Positions 33,941 through 43,126 of a DNA stretch of 64,000 nucleotides are shown in pieces. The notes under the pieces are model-generated. The model made no database searches and was not told where the DNA came from. It saw only the letters and a program-made list of their open reading frames with translations. The stretch is taken from positions 1,178,001-1,242,000 of the forward strand of contig NZ_CP129963.1 in the NCBI RefSeq assembly GCF_030503615.1, given 5' to 3'. The translations under genes and the position numbers were made by a program. Source of the stretch: Sphingobacterium sp. BN32. GTDB lineage: Bacteria; Bacteroidota; Bacteroidia; Sphingobacteriales; Sphingobacteriaceae. Each line of letters opens with the position of its first letter. Positions within the stretch are counted from its first letter, which is position 1.

Positions 33941-35131
33941 TTATCTTGATGCTTTACGGCGTTTAAGCTCTTTCATAATTAAGCTTAACTCGCGTCCGGT
34001 CTGTCCTCCAACCGAGGTGTTTTCTTGCGCACGACGGAATAGATAAGGCATTACAGATTTCACAGGGCCGTATGGCATGTATTTAGCGACATTGTATCCC
34101 GATGCACCTAAATTGAACGACAGGTTATCCGACATTCCTAGCAATTGTGCGAAGAACACATGCGGGTGGTTATGTGGGATATTACGTTTTTCTAGTTCTT
34201 CCGTTAGGATTCGACACGATTCTTCGTTGTGCGTACCTGCCATGAAGCCGATACGATCGATATGATCCAACATAAAGTAGATCGCGTCGTTGTAGTCTGT
34301 ATCGGAAGCCGGTTTGTTGGGTTGAATTGGCGATTGATAGCCATTTTCTTTAGCTCTTTCACGCTCAATTTCCATATAAGCTCCACGTACGATTTTAGCA
34401 CCCAAGAAGAAGTTTTGCGTCTCGGCGTATGCAAAATCAGCCTTCAATGAAGCTAACTTGTCGTGTCTGTATAATTGATAGGTGTTATAAACAATCGGTT
34501 TTTGCTGATTGTATTTTTCCATCATCTCTCTAGCGATATCGTCGATAGTGTCTTGGATCCAAGAGTGCTCCGCATCGATAAGTACAGGGATATCCGCCTC
34601 ATAACAGGCTTTGCAAATTTGATCACAACGATCGTACAATCGCTCGTACTCTGCTTTTTCCTCGCTTGTTAAAGGCTGTTTAGCATCAATTTTCGCGAAT
34701 AAATCAAATCGACCAAGTCCCGTAGGCTTGAATACACAGAAAGAAATCAACGGATTTGTTTTTGCAGAAACAACGGTTCTAAGGATCTCTTTGCAAGTTT
34801 CGTCGAAACTAGCTTCCGAATCTTCGCCTTCCACGGAATAATCTAGGATCGTCGTGACATTCCCTTTACCTAGATCTTGGATGGCTTGATAACAGTCGTC
34901 GATACTTTCGCCACCACAGAATTGTTTATAAATTGTGTTTTTAATGATTCCTGTTATTGGAAGTCCAATATTCAGGGAGAAATTGGTAATGGGAGTACCA
35001 ATTTTAATCAAGGTATTGCTTGCTACCATTTTGAACAACCAATAAGCCTTGTTTAAATCTTTGTCACTTTTGTTTTTAAAAGCGATTTCGGTATTGTTAA
35101 AGTCAAGCTTTGTAGGCGTTGATATATCCAT
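33941..35131 (-). CDS. Proline dehydrogenase
   Basis: A 396-residue TIM-barrel flavoenzyme oxidising L-proline to 1-pyrroline-5-carboxylate at the membrane. Visible motifs: GKGNVTTILDYSVEGEDSE, VLIDAEHSWIQDTIDDIARE, ARIVRGAYMEIERERAKENG (FAD/substrate-binding), FMAGTHNEESCRIL, SFNLGASGYNVAKYMPYGPV, and the R-R end of the barrel (FRRAQEN). It is monofunctional: no pyrroline-5-carboxylate dehydrogenase half. A -7 element TACTTTTG (minus strand, 35162-35155) lies just upstream, with no good -33 box. Divergent from the S4 gene. Confidence 0.93.
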   Translation of the reverse strand: MDISTPTKLDFNNTEIAFKNKSDKDLNKAYWLFKMVASNTLIKIGTPITNFSLNIGLPITGIIKNTIYKQFCGGESIDDCYQAIQDLGKGNVTTILDYSVEGEDSEASFDETCKEILRTVVSAKTNPLISFCVFKPTGLGRFDLFAKIDAKQPLTSEEKAEYERLYDRCDQICKACYEADIPVLIDAEHSWIQDTIDDIAREMMEKYNQQKPIVYNTYQLYRHDKLASLKADFAYAETQNFFLGAKIVRGAYMEIERERAKENGYQSPIQPNKPASDTDYNDAIYFMLDHIDRIGFMAGTHNEESCRILTEELEKRNIPHNHPHVFFAQLLGMSDNLSFNLGASGYNVAKYMPYGPVKSVMPYLFRRAQENTSVGGQTGRELSLIMKELKRRKASR

Positions 35132-35194
35132 GATACTATATTTTATATATTCTGCAAAAGTAGTTAATTAATTGTAGATTATTTTAATGTGAAG

Positions 35195-35225
35195 GTTGTA
35201 AAAAGTTGGCAATTGCATATTTTTG
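35195..35225 (+). promoter_or_regulatory. Promoter of the S4 gene, probably leaderless
   Basis: GTTG (35195-35198), 19-bp spacer, TATTTTTG (35218-35225). The ATG at 35229 begins 3 bp after the -7 box, so the transcript likely starts at or within a few bases of the start codon. Confidence 0.6.
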
Positions 35226-35228
35226 TTT

Positions 35229-35435
35229 ATGCAAACGTTTACATTAAAAGGGGAGTTCATTCAGATGATCCAATTATTGAAAGTCATGAATTGGGTTGAA
35301 CATGGTGCTATGGCTCAATGGGTCGTAGAAGAGGGCTTGGTTAAATACAATGGCGAGGTCGATCTGAGAAAGCGCTTGAAAGTGAAAGTAGGAGATGTCG
35401 TCGAATTTGATGGTAATAAAGTAAAGATAATTTAA
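35229..35435 (+). CDS. S4-domain RNA-binding protein (YaaA-like)
   Basis: 68 residues from the ATG at 35229, a complete S4 fold: FIQMIQLLKVMNWVEHGAMA, QWVVEEGLVKYNGEVDLRKR, LKVKVGDVVEFDGNKVKII. The Arg/Lys surface of helix and loop (RKRLKVKVGD) is the RNA-binding face. Small stand-alone S4 proteins (YaaA/YlmH-like) are associated with ribosome or RNA quality control. It precedes aroB by 35 bp and shares its strand. Confidence 0.88.
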   Translation: MQTFTLKGEFIQMIQLLKVMNWVEHGAMAQWVVEEGLVKYNGEVDLRKRLKVKVGDVVEFDGNKVKII

Positions 35436-35470
35436 CGTTAAAAATCCTATCTTTAGGCTGAAATTACATT

Positions 35471-36535
35471 ATGAAAAAGATAACAAGCTTAGGTTATGAC
35501 GTGGTGTTTGAAGATGATTTGAACGAACTACAGTCTTTTTTGATTGATCATGACTACTCCCAACTATTAATACTTGTAGACCGTAATACCAATGATCACT
35601 GCTTGCCAGTGTTACAGGCGTCCATTCCAGACATCTTGGATTATGACATTATCGAAGTAGATCCCGGCGAAGAAAACAAGAATATCGATTTCTGTATCGG
35701 TGTATGGAAGACCATGCTTGATTTCGGCGCTGATCGCAAAGCTTTGATGTTGAATCTCGGGGGCGGCGTTGTTACAGATATGGGTGGATTTGCTGCAGCA
35801 ACTTACAAGCGTGGGATAGACTTTATTAATGTGCCGACAACATTGCTATCGCAGGTTGATGCTTCAGTAGGAGGAAAGACAGGTATTGATCTAGACAACG
35901 TAAAGAATATCATCGGAACTTTCACGCAGCCTCAAGCTGTATTTATCTCTACAGCATTTTTGAAAACCTTAGATGAAAGACAGATACGTTCCGGTTTTGC
36001 AGAAATCATCAAGCATGGCTTAATTCAAGATAAAGATCTATACAATAAATGTAAATCTCTAACCTTGCCAGTCGTGCCGAATGAGATTATATTCGAGTCA
36101 GTACAGATTAAGAATAAGGTAATTACGGAAGATCCAACAGAAAAAGGATTGCGTAAAATCTTAAACTTCGGACACACGATAGGGCATGCAATTGAAGGAT
36201 ATTCTTTAGTGAATGATCAGTCCCCGCTACTACATGGCGAAGCTATTGCTATCGGGATGATCTGCGAAGCGTACTTATCCCGCCGAGTAAATAATCTTGA
36301 TGAGACCGAATTGGAGGATATTTCGCACTATTTGAACGCTATCTACCCGTCCTACTCAATCGATCCATCAATATATCCTGTACTGATAGACTTGATGCGC
36401 AATGACAAGAAGAACGAGAATAACCAATTAGGCTTCGCCTTGTTGAGAAATATTGGCAACTGCGATTACAATAAATATATCGATGAAGATCTAATAATTG
36501 AAAGTTTAGATTACTATAGAAACTTAACCAATTAA
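35471..36535 (+). CDS. aroB: 3-Dehydroquinate synthase
   Basis: 354 residues. Second step of the shikimate pathway, NAD+ and divalent-metal dependent, converting DAHP to 3-dehydroquinate in the cytoplasm. The diagnostic stretch is LMLNLGGGVVTDMGGFAAAT and KRGIDFINVPTTLLSQVDAS, VGGKTGID; metal ligands are in FAEIIKHGLI, GHTIGHAIE and LLHGEAIAIGM. Length normal for the family. A TATCTTTA element lies in the 35-bp gap before the start, which may give it a second promoter. ThuA starts 2 bp after its stop. Confidence 0.96.
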   Translation: MKKITSLGYDVVFEDDLNELQSFLIDHDYSQLLILVDRNTNDHCLPVLQASIPDILDYDIIEVDPGEENKNIDFCIGVWKTMLDFGADRKALMLNLGGGVVTDMGGFAAATYKRGIDFINVPTTLLSQVDASVGGKTGIDLDNVKNIIGTFTQPQAVFISTAFLKTLDERQIRSGFAEIIKHGLIQDKDLYNKCKSLTLPVVPNEIIFESVQIKNKVITEDPTEKGLRKILNFGHTIGHAIEGYSLVNDQSPLLHGEAIAIGMICEAYLSRRVNNLDETELEDISHYLNAIYPSYSIDPSIYPVLIDLMRNDKKNENNQLGFALLRNIGNCDYNKYIDEDLIIESLDYYRNLTN

Positions 36536-36537
36536 GG

Positions 36538-37263
36538 ATGAAAAAGTATGCGGTATTCATAGTGGTATTATTCACTACGATCTTCGGGTTATCCGGCATC
36601 AGTTATGCTGCAGCCAAAAAGGTCCTGATTTTTACGAAGACCGCAGGCTATCGACATGATAATATTGAGAAAGGTGTAGAAGTTTTAAAGAAACTTTATA
36701 ACGATATTGGTATCCAAACGGTGCATTCGGAGGATGCAGATCTATTCTTATCAGATTCTCTAGCGACCTTTGATGCCGTACTTTTCTTCAGTACCACAGG
36801 TACGATCTTTAATAAAGAGCAGAAAGAGGCATTTCAGAAATACATGCGTTCCGGCAAAGGCTTTATGGGCATCCATGCTGCTACGGATACTGAATTCGAT
36901 TGGCCTTGGTATAATCAGCTGGTTGGCGCTTATTTCTTGAGCCATCCAAAAGTACAAGAGGCGAAACTCCAGGTCTTAAATCGAATACACCCTGCAACCA
37001 AGCATCTAAACAAGATATGGCTGCACAAGGATGAATGGTATGATTTCAAAGACGTTCAACCAGGTCTCAATGTCTTAATGAATCTGGACGAGGGCTCTTA
37101 CGAAGGTGGCAAAATGGGCACGGTGCATCCTATAGCTTGGTTTCGAAAGTTTGAAGGGGCTAGAATGTTTTATACTGGATTAGGACATACTAAAGAATCT
37201 TTTGATAGTATGGCTTTTCAAAAGCATGTCGTTGGAGGAATGCGCTATGTGCTAGGCATGTAA
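36538..37263 (+). CDS. ThuA-domain protein, exported
   Basis: 241 residues. A signal peptide (MKKYAVFIVVLFTTIFGLSG, cut after SYA or AAA) leads to a ThuA domain: KKVLIFTKTAGYRHDNIEKG, DADLFLSDSLATFDAVLFFS, GTIFNKEQKEAFQKYMRSGK, GFMGIHAATDTEFDWPWYNQ, HPIAWFRKFEGARMFYTGLG. ThuA proteins of Bacteroidota are glycan-processing or sugar-binding partners of unknown mechanism (named after a trehalose operon). It follows aroB within 2 bp, ends at a strong terminator, and precedes a SusC/SusD locus that has its own long upstream region. Confidence 0.9.
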   Translation: MKKYAVFIVVLFTTIFGLSGISYAAAKKVLIFTKTAGYRHDNIEKGVEVLKKLYNDIGIQTVHSEDADLFLSDSLATFDAVLFFSTTGTIFNKEQKEAFQKYMRSGKGFMGIHAATDTEFDWPWYNQLVGAYFLSHPKVQEAKLQVLNRIHPATKHLNKIWLHKDEWYDFKDVQPGLNVLMNLDEGSYEGGKMGTVHPIAWFRKFEGARMFYTGLGHTKESFDSMAFQKHVVGGMRYVLGM

Positions 37264-37282
37264 GAAACAAGTAGAAAATACT

Positions 37283-37312
37283 AAAGGAGGCTCAATCAGC
37301 CTCCTTTTTTTA
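37283..37312 (+). terminator. Terminator after the aroB-ThuA transcript
   Basis: A 10-bp stem AAAGGAGGCT / AGCCTCCTTT with a 5-nt loop (CAATC), followed by TTTT; 20 bp after the ThuA stop. Confidence 0.92.
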
Positions 37313-37749
37313 TCTGTAAAAAAAATGTTGCAAAAATATTTTTTTTATTCAAGGCTTTCCGTAACTTGTAATATAAAACCTAATAATTGAGGAGGGGCGG
37401 ATAGGATTCACCAATTTGAAAGTCCGCATCGTAGTGAGGCCATTTATAAACATTCATAGCTAATTTAAACGAACAAACATGAAACACGCTTACACCCTTT
37501 ACCTTCGCAAAAGTACTTAGTGTAATTCCCACACGATTTGCATTTTTATCCTAGCTAACGTATTTCGATGGCATGGGACACTATTGCGCAAAATTTTGGG
37601 AATCGACCAAGATATCATAACCTAATAAAGTCTTTCTTTCGTATCAAGGATTTATTGTAATTATTAGGGCATTCTTTAATTAAAAATATTTGCATATGTA
37701 ACCATTACCCAACTCAAAAAAAACAACAAAACAACTAATATATTAAACT
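37313..37749. other. Long upstream region of the complete susC/susD locus
   Basis: 437 bp without a recognisable gene. It contains an AT-rich stretch with a TTGCAAAAATATTTTTTTTA tract near 37330, then a G-rich patch (GAGGAGGGGCGGATAGG near 37390), and a 13-codon frame MKHAYTLYLRKST at 37480-37521 preceded by a leader-like AACGAACAAAC. No FecI/FecR pair and no complete consensus promoter were found. The length suggests regulatory sequence or a structured leader for susC. Confidence 0.4.
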
Positions 37750-40700
37750 ATGGGAAAATCAATTAAATCCATTAGTGGCTCCTATCTTCCTAAAGGGCTA
37801 CTAAGGGGTGGTTTCCTGCTTTCTTTGGGACTTTTGTCAATCAGCAATATGGCTGTTGCCGAAGGCAACCTTTGGAATAGGATATCAACCCATCCACTAC
37901 ATGCGGTACAATCTACCGTAAAAGGCCGTGTATTAGATGCTAATACGAAAGAGCCTATTGCCGGAGCTACTGTTAAAGTGGTCGGCAAATCGACTGCCAC
38001 TTCCACCGATGATGCTGGTAATTTTGAGATTAGCGCTTCAGCAAACGATGTGCTTGAAGTATCCTATATTGGGTATCTGAAGGCTTCCTCGGTGATCACT
38101 TCGGCTTCTCAAAACATTACGATCGAAATGGCTGTTGACAAAACGACCTTCGAAGAGGTCGTGGTAACGGGCTATGGTGCTCAGCGCAAGAAAGACTTGA
38201 CGGGTTCTGTTGCTGTCGTAAATGTCAGTCAATTAAAATCTCAACCAGCAGCAACTGCAGTAGAAGCCCTGCAAGGGCGAGCAACAGGGGTACAGATTGT
38301 AAATGATGGTGCTCCGGGCTCGACTCCTCAAATCCGTATTCGCGGTTACAGTACGATCAACAACAATGAGCCTTTATATGTTATCGATGGTGTTCCGTAT
38401 GAAGGAAAGCTAAGCTGGTTCAACCAGAACGATATCGAGACCATGCAGGTACTGAAAGATGCTTCTGCGGCATCCATCTATGGTGCGCGTGCGAATAATG
38501 GTGTTGTAATTATTACAACAAAATCGGGAAAAGCAGGTAAAACCTTGGTCAATGTTGATGCTTATGCTGGCGTCGGCGTGCCGAATAGAGGGGCATTTCC
38601 AAAAATGCTAAGCCCGCAGCAAGTAGTCGATATGAAGAATACCCTGTTCAAAACGAATAACGTAGTGCCCGATTATCTATTGGCTGGTGCAAAAAATAAG
38701 GATATCACGGCGGCAGACGTGGACATGGCTAAATATTATTATAACATAAAAGATGCAAACAACTTCTACCAAATAACGAAGGCCAACAAAGAGGGAACCA
38801 ATTGGTTCGATGAATTGTCGCAGAACGCGCCTATACAATCTTATCAAATTGGAGCAACTGGCGGTAGCGAAAATGCTACCTACGCATTCTCCGGTGGCTA
38901 TTTGGATCAAAAAGGTACGGTTATCCACACCGGCTTCAGACGTTATAACGGACGCACAAATACCCAATTCTCGGCATTAAATAAGAAACTACGTTTCGGT
39001 GAGAACTTACAATATAGTTATACCGAAGGTTATGGCTTCGGGGTAAACCCGAATACTGCCGGAGGGTATATCGGTGAAGGTTCGGTAATGGGTTTTGCAT
39101 ATCGTATTCAGAATGTTGTTCCGGTATATGATGAAGGTGGAAACTTCGCAGGTACGAAAGGCGGATGGGGTAATGGTCAGAATCCTGTAGCGATGTCCTA
39201 CCGCGCGAAAGATAATATGAATCGTCAGAACTTTTTCTTCGGAAATGCCTTTGCAGAATACGATATAATCCAGGGATTGACTGCAAGGACTAGTTTCGGT
39301 ATCCGTTATGAAAATTATAATGGCTTGAGCTACAACTATCCGAACCCTGAATTCACGGAAGGATCGTTCAACAACGGTATGAGCGAATACCATGGCTATA
39401 CCACCGAATGGACTTGGACCAATACTTTAAACTACAAACCAAATCTTGGCGAAGACCATAGCTTAAATGTGCTCGTTGGTACGGAAGCAATCAGCAATCG
39501 CAATAGAGGTATCAGCGGCTCTAGAAATGGTTATTTCATTTTGAACAGTTTGGACTATTTCTACCTAGATGCTGGTAGTACAAATATCAATAATGGTGGC
39601 TCAGGTTCGGTTGGCTCTATGTTCTCCTTAATGGGTAAGGCTGATTACTCGTACAAAGACCGCTACCTATTGAGCGCTACAGTTCGTCGCGACGGTTCGT
39701 CTAACTTCGGTGAAAACAATCTATATGGGGTATTCCCAGGTATCAGCGGTGCATGGCGTATTTCGCAAGAGGAATTCGCGCAGGGCGCAGAATGGTTAAC
39801 TGATTTGAAACTACGTGCAGGATACGGGGTAACAGGTAACCAACGCATCAGTGCATACGAATACTTAGCACGCTATAGAGCTTCTTTAACCCAGTCATCT
39901 TATCCGATTAATAATGAGGTGGTGACAGGTATTTGGAAAAGTAACTACCAAAATCCGGATATCAAATGGGAGCAAGTAAAATCATTGAACTTGGGTATTG
40001 ACTTTGCTGTTCTTCAAGGCGACTTAGACGGTTCCATCGATTGGTACAATAAAGCAACAGAAGACATGTTGTTCCGCGTTCCTCTGCCTGCAACTTCAGT
40101 AGGTCGTGCAACTTCGCCATATCAAAATATTGGCGAAATGCGCAATCGCGGTATCGAGGCAAGCTTAGGATATCACTATGGCCGCCGTCAGGAAAAACCT
40201 TTCACTTTAGATGTTACCGGTACGATATCAACCTATAAGAACGAGGTCGTATCCTTAGCGCCTTCTATTACGCAAGTTAACTATGGGGCATTCCGCAGTA
40301 TGCAGACCTCCTTACTCAAAACAGGGGAAGAGTTCGGTGCTTTCTACGGTTACCAAGCTGATGGAGTTTATAACGACGATGCAGAGCTTAAAAACTCTCC
40401 AATATATCCAGGAGCGCGCTTGGGCGGTGCAAAATACAAAGATATCAACGGCGATGGCAAGATTGATCCTGCCGACCGTACGATCATCGGTAGCCCGCAC
40501 CCTGATTTCGTCTACTCTTTAAATCTTGCAGCAGCTTACAAGGACTTTGATTTAACCTTATTCTTCTACGGTTCTCAAGGTAATGACCTTTACGAAGCAA
40601 CGCGTTACTTCACAGATTTCGGTGTTTTCAATGGACAGTACAGCACACGTTTATTAGATGCTTGGAGCCCGAACAATACAGGTAGCGAAGTTCCATCAAT

Positions 40701-41013
40701 CATCGGTCAGGGCGATCTTAATGAAATGGAGGTAGCTACTTCATCACTATACATCCAGGATGGTAGTTTCCTAAAGCTTAAAAACTTACAGATCGGTTAT
40801 AATTTAAACACAACCAAATTGTTTGGACAGAATACGTCGTTCAATAAAATGCGTATCTATTTTGGAGCAACAAATCTATTCACGATTACGAAGTACACAG
40901 GTCTAGATCCAGAGATTTCAGCTACACCATCGGATTACCCGGCATTGGGTGTTGACTTTGGGGTTTATCCGCAATCTAGACAGTACACTTTAGGCGTGAG
41001 CTTAGGATTCTAG
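37750..41013 (+). CDS. SusC/RagA-type TonB-linked outer-membrane receptor
   Basis: 1087 residues, a normal full length. Signal peptide to ~38 (LSISNMAVAEGN); carboxypeptidase-regulatory-like domain ~58-130 (VKGRVLDANTKEPIAGATVK); TonB box FEEVVVTGYGAQRKKDL; plug ~150-250 with RIRGYSTINNNEPLYVIDGV and KDASAASIYGARANNGVVII; barrel to the C-terminal Phe (YTLGVSLGF). No STN domain, so it is not obviously coupled to a FecR. Intact partner to the susD downstream (30 bp). Compared with the truncated copy at 10560 it shows which half that gene lost. Substrate unknown; context (ThuA upstream, TIM-barrel isomerase further downstream) leans to carbohydrate, weakly. Confidence 0.96.
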   Translation: MGKSIKSISGSYLPKGLLRGGFLLSLGLLSISNMAVAEGNLWNRISTHPLHAVQSTVKGRVLDANTKEPIAGATVKVVGKSTATSTDDAGNFEISASANDVLEVSYIGYLKASSVITSASQNITIEMAVDKTTFEEVVVTGYGAQRKKDLTGSVAVVNVSQLKSQPAATAVEALQGRATGVQIVNDGAPGSTPQIRIRGYSTINNNEPLYVIDGVPYEGKLSWFNQNDIETMQVLKDASAASIYGARANNGVVIITTKSGKAGKTLVNVDAYAGVGVPNRGAFPKMLSPQQVVDMKNTLFKTNNVVPDYLLAGAKNKDITAADVDMAKYYYNIKDANNFYQITKANKEGTNWFDELSQNAPIQSYQIGATGGSENATYAFSGGYLDQKGTVIHTGFRRYNGRTNTQFSALNKKLRFGENLQYSYTEGYGFGVNPNTAGGYIGEGSVMGFAYRIQNVVPVYDEGGNFAGTKGGWGNGQNPVAMSYRAKDNMNRQNFFFGNAFAEYDIIQGLTARTSFGIRYENYNGLSYNYPNPEFTEGSFNNGMSEYHGYTTEWTWTNTLNYKPNLGEDHSLNVLVGTEAISNRNRGISGSRNGYFILNSLDYFYLDAGSTNINNGGSGSVGSMFSLMGKADYSYKDRYLLSATVRRDGSSNFGENNLYGVFPGISGAWRISQEEFAQGAEWLTDLKLRAGYGVTGNQRISAYEYLARYRASLTQSSYPINNEVVTGIWKSNYQNPDIKWEQVKSLNLGIDFAVLQGDLDGSIDWYNKATEDMLFRVPLPATSVGRATSPYQNIGEMRNRGIEASLGYHYGRRQEKPFTLDVTGTISTYKNEVVSLAPSITQVNYGAFRSMQTSLLKTGEEFGAFYGYQADGVYNDDAELKNSPIYPGARLGGAKYKDINGDGKIDPADRTIIGSPHPDFVYSLNLAAAYKDFDLTLFFYGSQGNDLYEATRYFTDFGVFNGQYSTRLLDAWSPNNTGSEVPSIIGQGDLNEMEVATSSLYIQDGSFLKLKNLQIGYNLNTTKLFGQNTSFNKMRIYFGATNLFTITKYTGLDPEISATPSDYPALGVDFGVYPQSRQYTLGVSLGF

Positions 41014-41043
41014 GATTTTTATTATTTCAAAAGAACAAATATT

Positions 41044-42744
41044 ATGAAACGTTATAAACTATATACCTATCTAATCGCTGGCGCCTTAGCGCTGAGCTCA
41101 TGTGGGAAGGACTTCTTGAAGAAGCTACCCCAAGGGGAGCTTTCTGAGCCACAGGTAGGAAATAAAGAAGGAGTTGAAGGTTCCCTTTTAGGAGCCTACA
41201 GCATATTAAATGGTAATGTAAGTGGAACCTGGGGCAATTATGCATCTGCGCCTAGCCAATGGCTTTTTGGCGAGGTCGCTTCTGATAATGCGCATAAAGG
41301 ATCAGAAGGTGGTGACCAACCTTACATGGCTAATATTGAAAGTTATAAAGCAACGAGCGTCAATGATAACTTGAGCACCATGTGGCAAGTTTATTATGAA
41401 GGGGTATTGCGCTGTAACAATACATTGAAACTGCTCGCTGCCGATCAAAGCGGTAAGAAAGAGATTACTGAAGAGCGAGCAAAGCAAATTCAGGGGGAAA
41501 CCAAAATGCTGCGTGCGCATTATTATTTCTATTTATGGCGCATCTTCAAAAAGGTTCCATACCTGGATGAAAATACCACCGCCGATGAAGCATTGAAGAT
41601 TGGTAACGACGTTGATGTGCTTCCGAAAATCGAAGAAGACTTGCGCTTTGCCGTTGCTAACTTGAGTGAGCAGAAATATAATAACGATGCCGGACGCATG
41701 AATAAGCGTGCTGCGCAGGCTTATCTTGGCAAAGTGCTTTTGTATAATAAAAAGTATCCAGAAGCGCTCACCTTGTTTAATGCGGTGATGGCAGGAACAG
41801 ATTTGACAAGTATGCCTTTCTGGAATAACTTCGATGTAACCAAAGAAAACGGGCCAGAAGCGCTTGTCGTTTCTAAGCATGCGATCAATTCTAACGGTAA
41901 TGCAGAGAATGGTAATGTCGGCGATATGCTTTCAGGTTTGTCAGGAACTGCGCCAGTAAACTGCTGTGGATTTTATCAACCAACGATTGATCTTGTCAAT
42001 GCCTACAAGGTAGACGCAAATGGTCTTCCCTTGTTAGATAACTACAGAACCAACCCTTACGTTTCTGACTTCGGTTTGCCAGCAGGCCAAAAAGAAGGCT
42101 ATGAGTTAAACGTCGATTTGTCGTTTGACCCTCGTTTAGACTATACCGTTGGTCGTCGAGGCGTACAATACCTTGATTGGGGTGTTATGCCAGGCGACTC
42201 TTGGATTAGAGAAGCTGTAACGGGTGGTCCGTTCGTAGGAATCAAAACAATGATACCAAAGTCGCTTTTTGCTGCACAAGCAGCACCAGGCGAGCCATAT
42301 ATCACAGGTTTAGATGTTAACATCATTCGTTTAGCAGATGTGTATTTAATGGCTGCAGAATGCGAAATCGAAGCAGGAAGCTTAGCGAATGCATTGAAAT
42401 TAGTCAATGCGGTTAGAACACGCGCAGCATCCTTAGCGCCGAAGAAAACTGAATCTGGCGTAAATGCAGCGAAATATAATGTTAAACCTTATCCATCCTT
42501 CCCCGATAAGAATTTCGCCCTTAAAGCGGTGCGTTTCGAGCGTCGCCTAGAGTTAGCGATGGAAGGACACCGATTCTTCGACTTAGTGCGCTGGGGAATC
42601 GCAAAATCGACGCTGGAAAGCTATTCAGCATTCGAAGGCAATATCATCCCGACCTACAAAAACTTGGTGTTCAATGCGAACAACGAGTATTGGCCGATAC
42701 CGCAAGAAGAGCTTGATAGAAATAGCAATTTGAAGCCTAATTAA
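41044..42744 (+). CDS. SusD/RagB-family lipoprotein
   Basis: 566 residues, Cys ~20 in LALSSCGKDFLKKLPQGELS. SusD features: FLKKLPQGELSEPQ, the helical repeat region EERAKQIQGETKMLRAHYYF, then IIRLADVYLMAAECEIEAGS, FALKAVRFERRLELAMEGHR, FFDLVRWGI and the C-terminal WPIPQEELDRNSNLKPN. These are the canonical SusD C-terminal motifs. It caps the SusC 30 bp upstream and binds its substrate at the surface. Its last codons form the left arm of an unusually long hairpin (see terminator at 42731). Confidence 0.96.
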   Translation: MKRYKLYTYLIAGALALSSCGKDFLKKLPQGELSEPQVGNKEGVEGSLLGAYSILNGNVSGTWGNYASAPSQWLFGEVASDNAHKGSEGGDQPYMANIESYKATSVNDNLSTMWQVYYEGVLRCNNTLKLLAADQSGKKEITEERAKQIQGETKMLRAHYYFYLWRIFKKVPYLDENTTADEALKIGNDVDVLPKIEEDLRFAVANLSEQKYNNDAGRMNKRAAQAYLGKVLLYNKKYPEALTLFNAVMAGTDLTSMPFWNNFDVTKENGPEALVVSKHAINSNGNAENGNVGDMLSGLSGTAPVNCCGFYQPTIDLVNAYKVDANGLPLLDNYRTNPYVSDFGLPAGQKEGYELNVDLSFDPRLDYTVGRRGVQYLDWGVMPGDSWIREAVTGGPFVGIKTMIPKSLFAAQAAPGEPYITGLDVNIIRLADVYLMAAECEIEAGSLANALKLVNAVRTRAASLAPKKTESGVNAAKYNVKPYPSFPDKNFALKAVRFERRLELAMEGHRFFDLVRWGIAKSTLESYSAFEGNIIPTYKNLVFNANNEYWPIPQEELDRNSNLKPN

Positions 42745-42791
42745 ATGAAAAGCTGCCTGAAAAGGCAGCTTTTTCATTTAATTAGGCTTCA
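42731..42791 (+). terminator. Very long terminator hairpin overlapping the susD stop
   Basis: The left arm 42731-42758 (28 nt, including the last codons and stop of susD) pairs with 42763-42791 with a single 1-nt bulge and a GAAA loop. Core stem AAAAGCTGCCT / AGGCAGCTTTT; a T tract lies within the 3' arm. Much longer than an ordinary terminator, and its 3' end is the first base of repeat copy D. Confidence 0.85.
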
Positions 42792-43126
42792 GTATTTAGT
42801 ATTTAGTAGTTAGTATTAAGACCTAGGGTGGGAATATACGTTAGATATAAGGTGTGAGATTTTTGTTTTGAATACCAAGATAGGAAAGATGTAAGGATAT
42901 GCAGGATTTTTGTCTTGAACCAGGAAAGGAAGGATGAAAAGATTAACATGATCCTGTCAATCCTTAAATCCTTGTTTTCTTGGTTCAAGACAAAACTCAT
43001 CCTTCTTTTTCAAAGTTTAAAGACAAACTTTCCTTCCTTTCCTGTCAAAATCTTATATCTAATATCTTATATCTAACGTCTAAACCCGACCTAGGTCTAA
43101 TTACTAACTACTAACTACTAAATACT
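42791..43126. repeat. Dispersed palindromic repeat, copy D
   Basis: The left end AGTATTTAGTATTTAGTAG, TTAGTATTAAGACCTAGGG starts at 42791; the right end CGACCTAGGTCTAATTACTA, ACTACTAACTACTAAATACT stops at 43126. Inside, a plus-oriented core (TTTGTCTTGAACCAGGAAAG from 42909) is followed by the same core in reverse (42950-42995; reverse complement TTTTGTCTTGAACCAAGAAA...GGATTTAAGGATTGACAGGA), so the centre is itself an inverted repeat. Two further degenerate cores are near 42866-42908 and 43000-43045. Flanked exactly by two long hairpins (42731-42791 and 43127-43188). Confidence 0.85.

Noticed and set aside
37480..37521. 13-codon frame MKHAYTLYLRKST upstream of susC
   Set aside because: Too short to support as a leader peptide; kept only as an item in the upstream-region entry.
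42791..43126. Protein-coding potential (for example a GxxExxY-type remnant) inside the repeat
   Set aside because: All frames are short and broken by stops, and similarity is at DNA level with inverted repeats.
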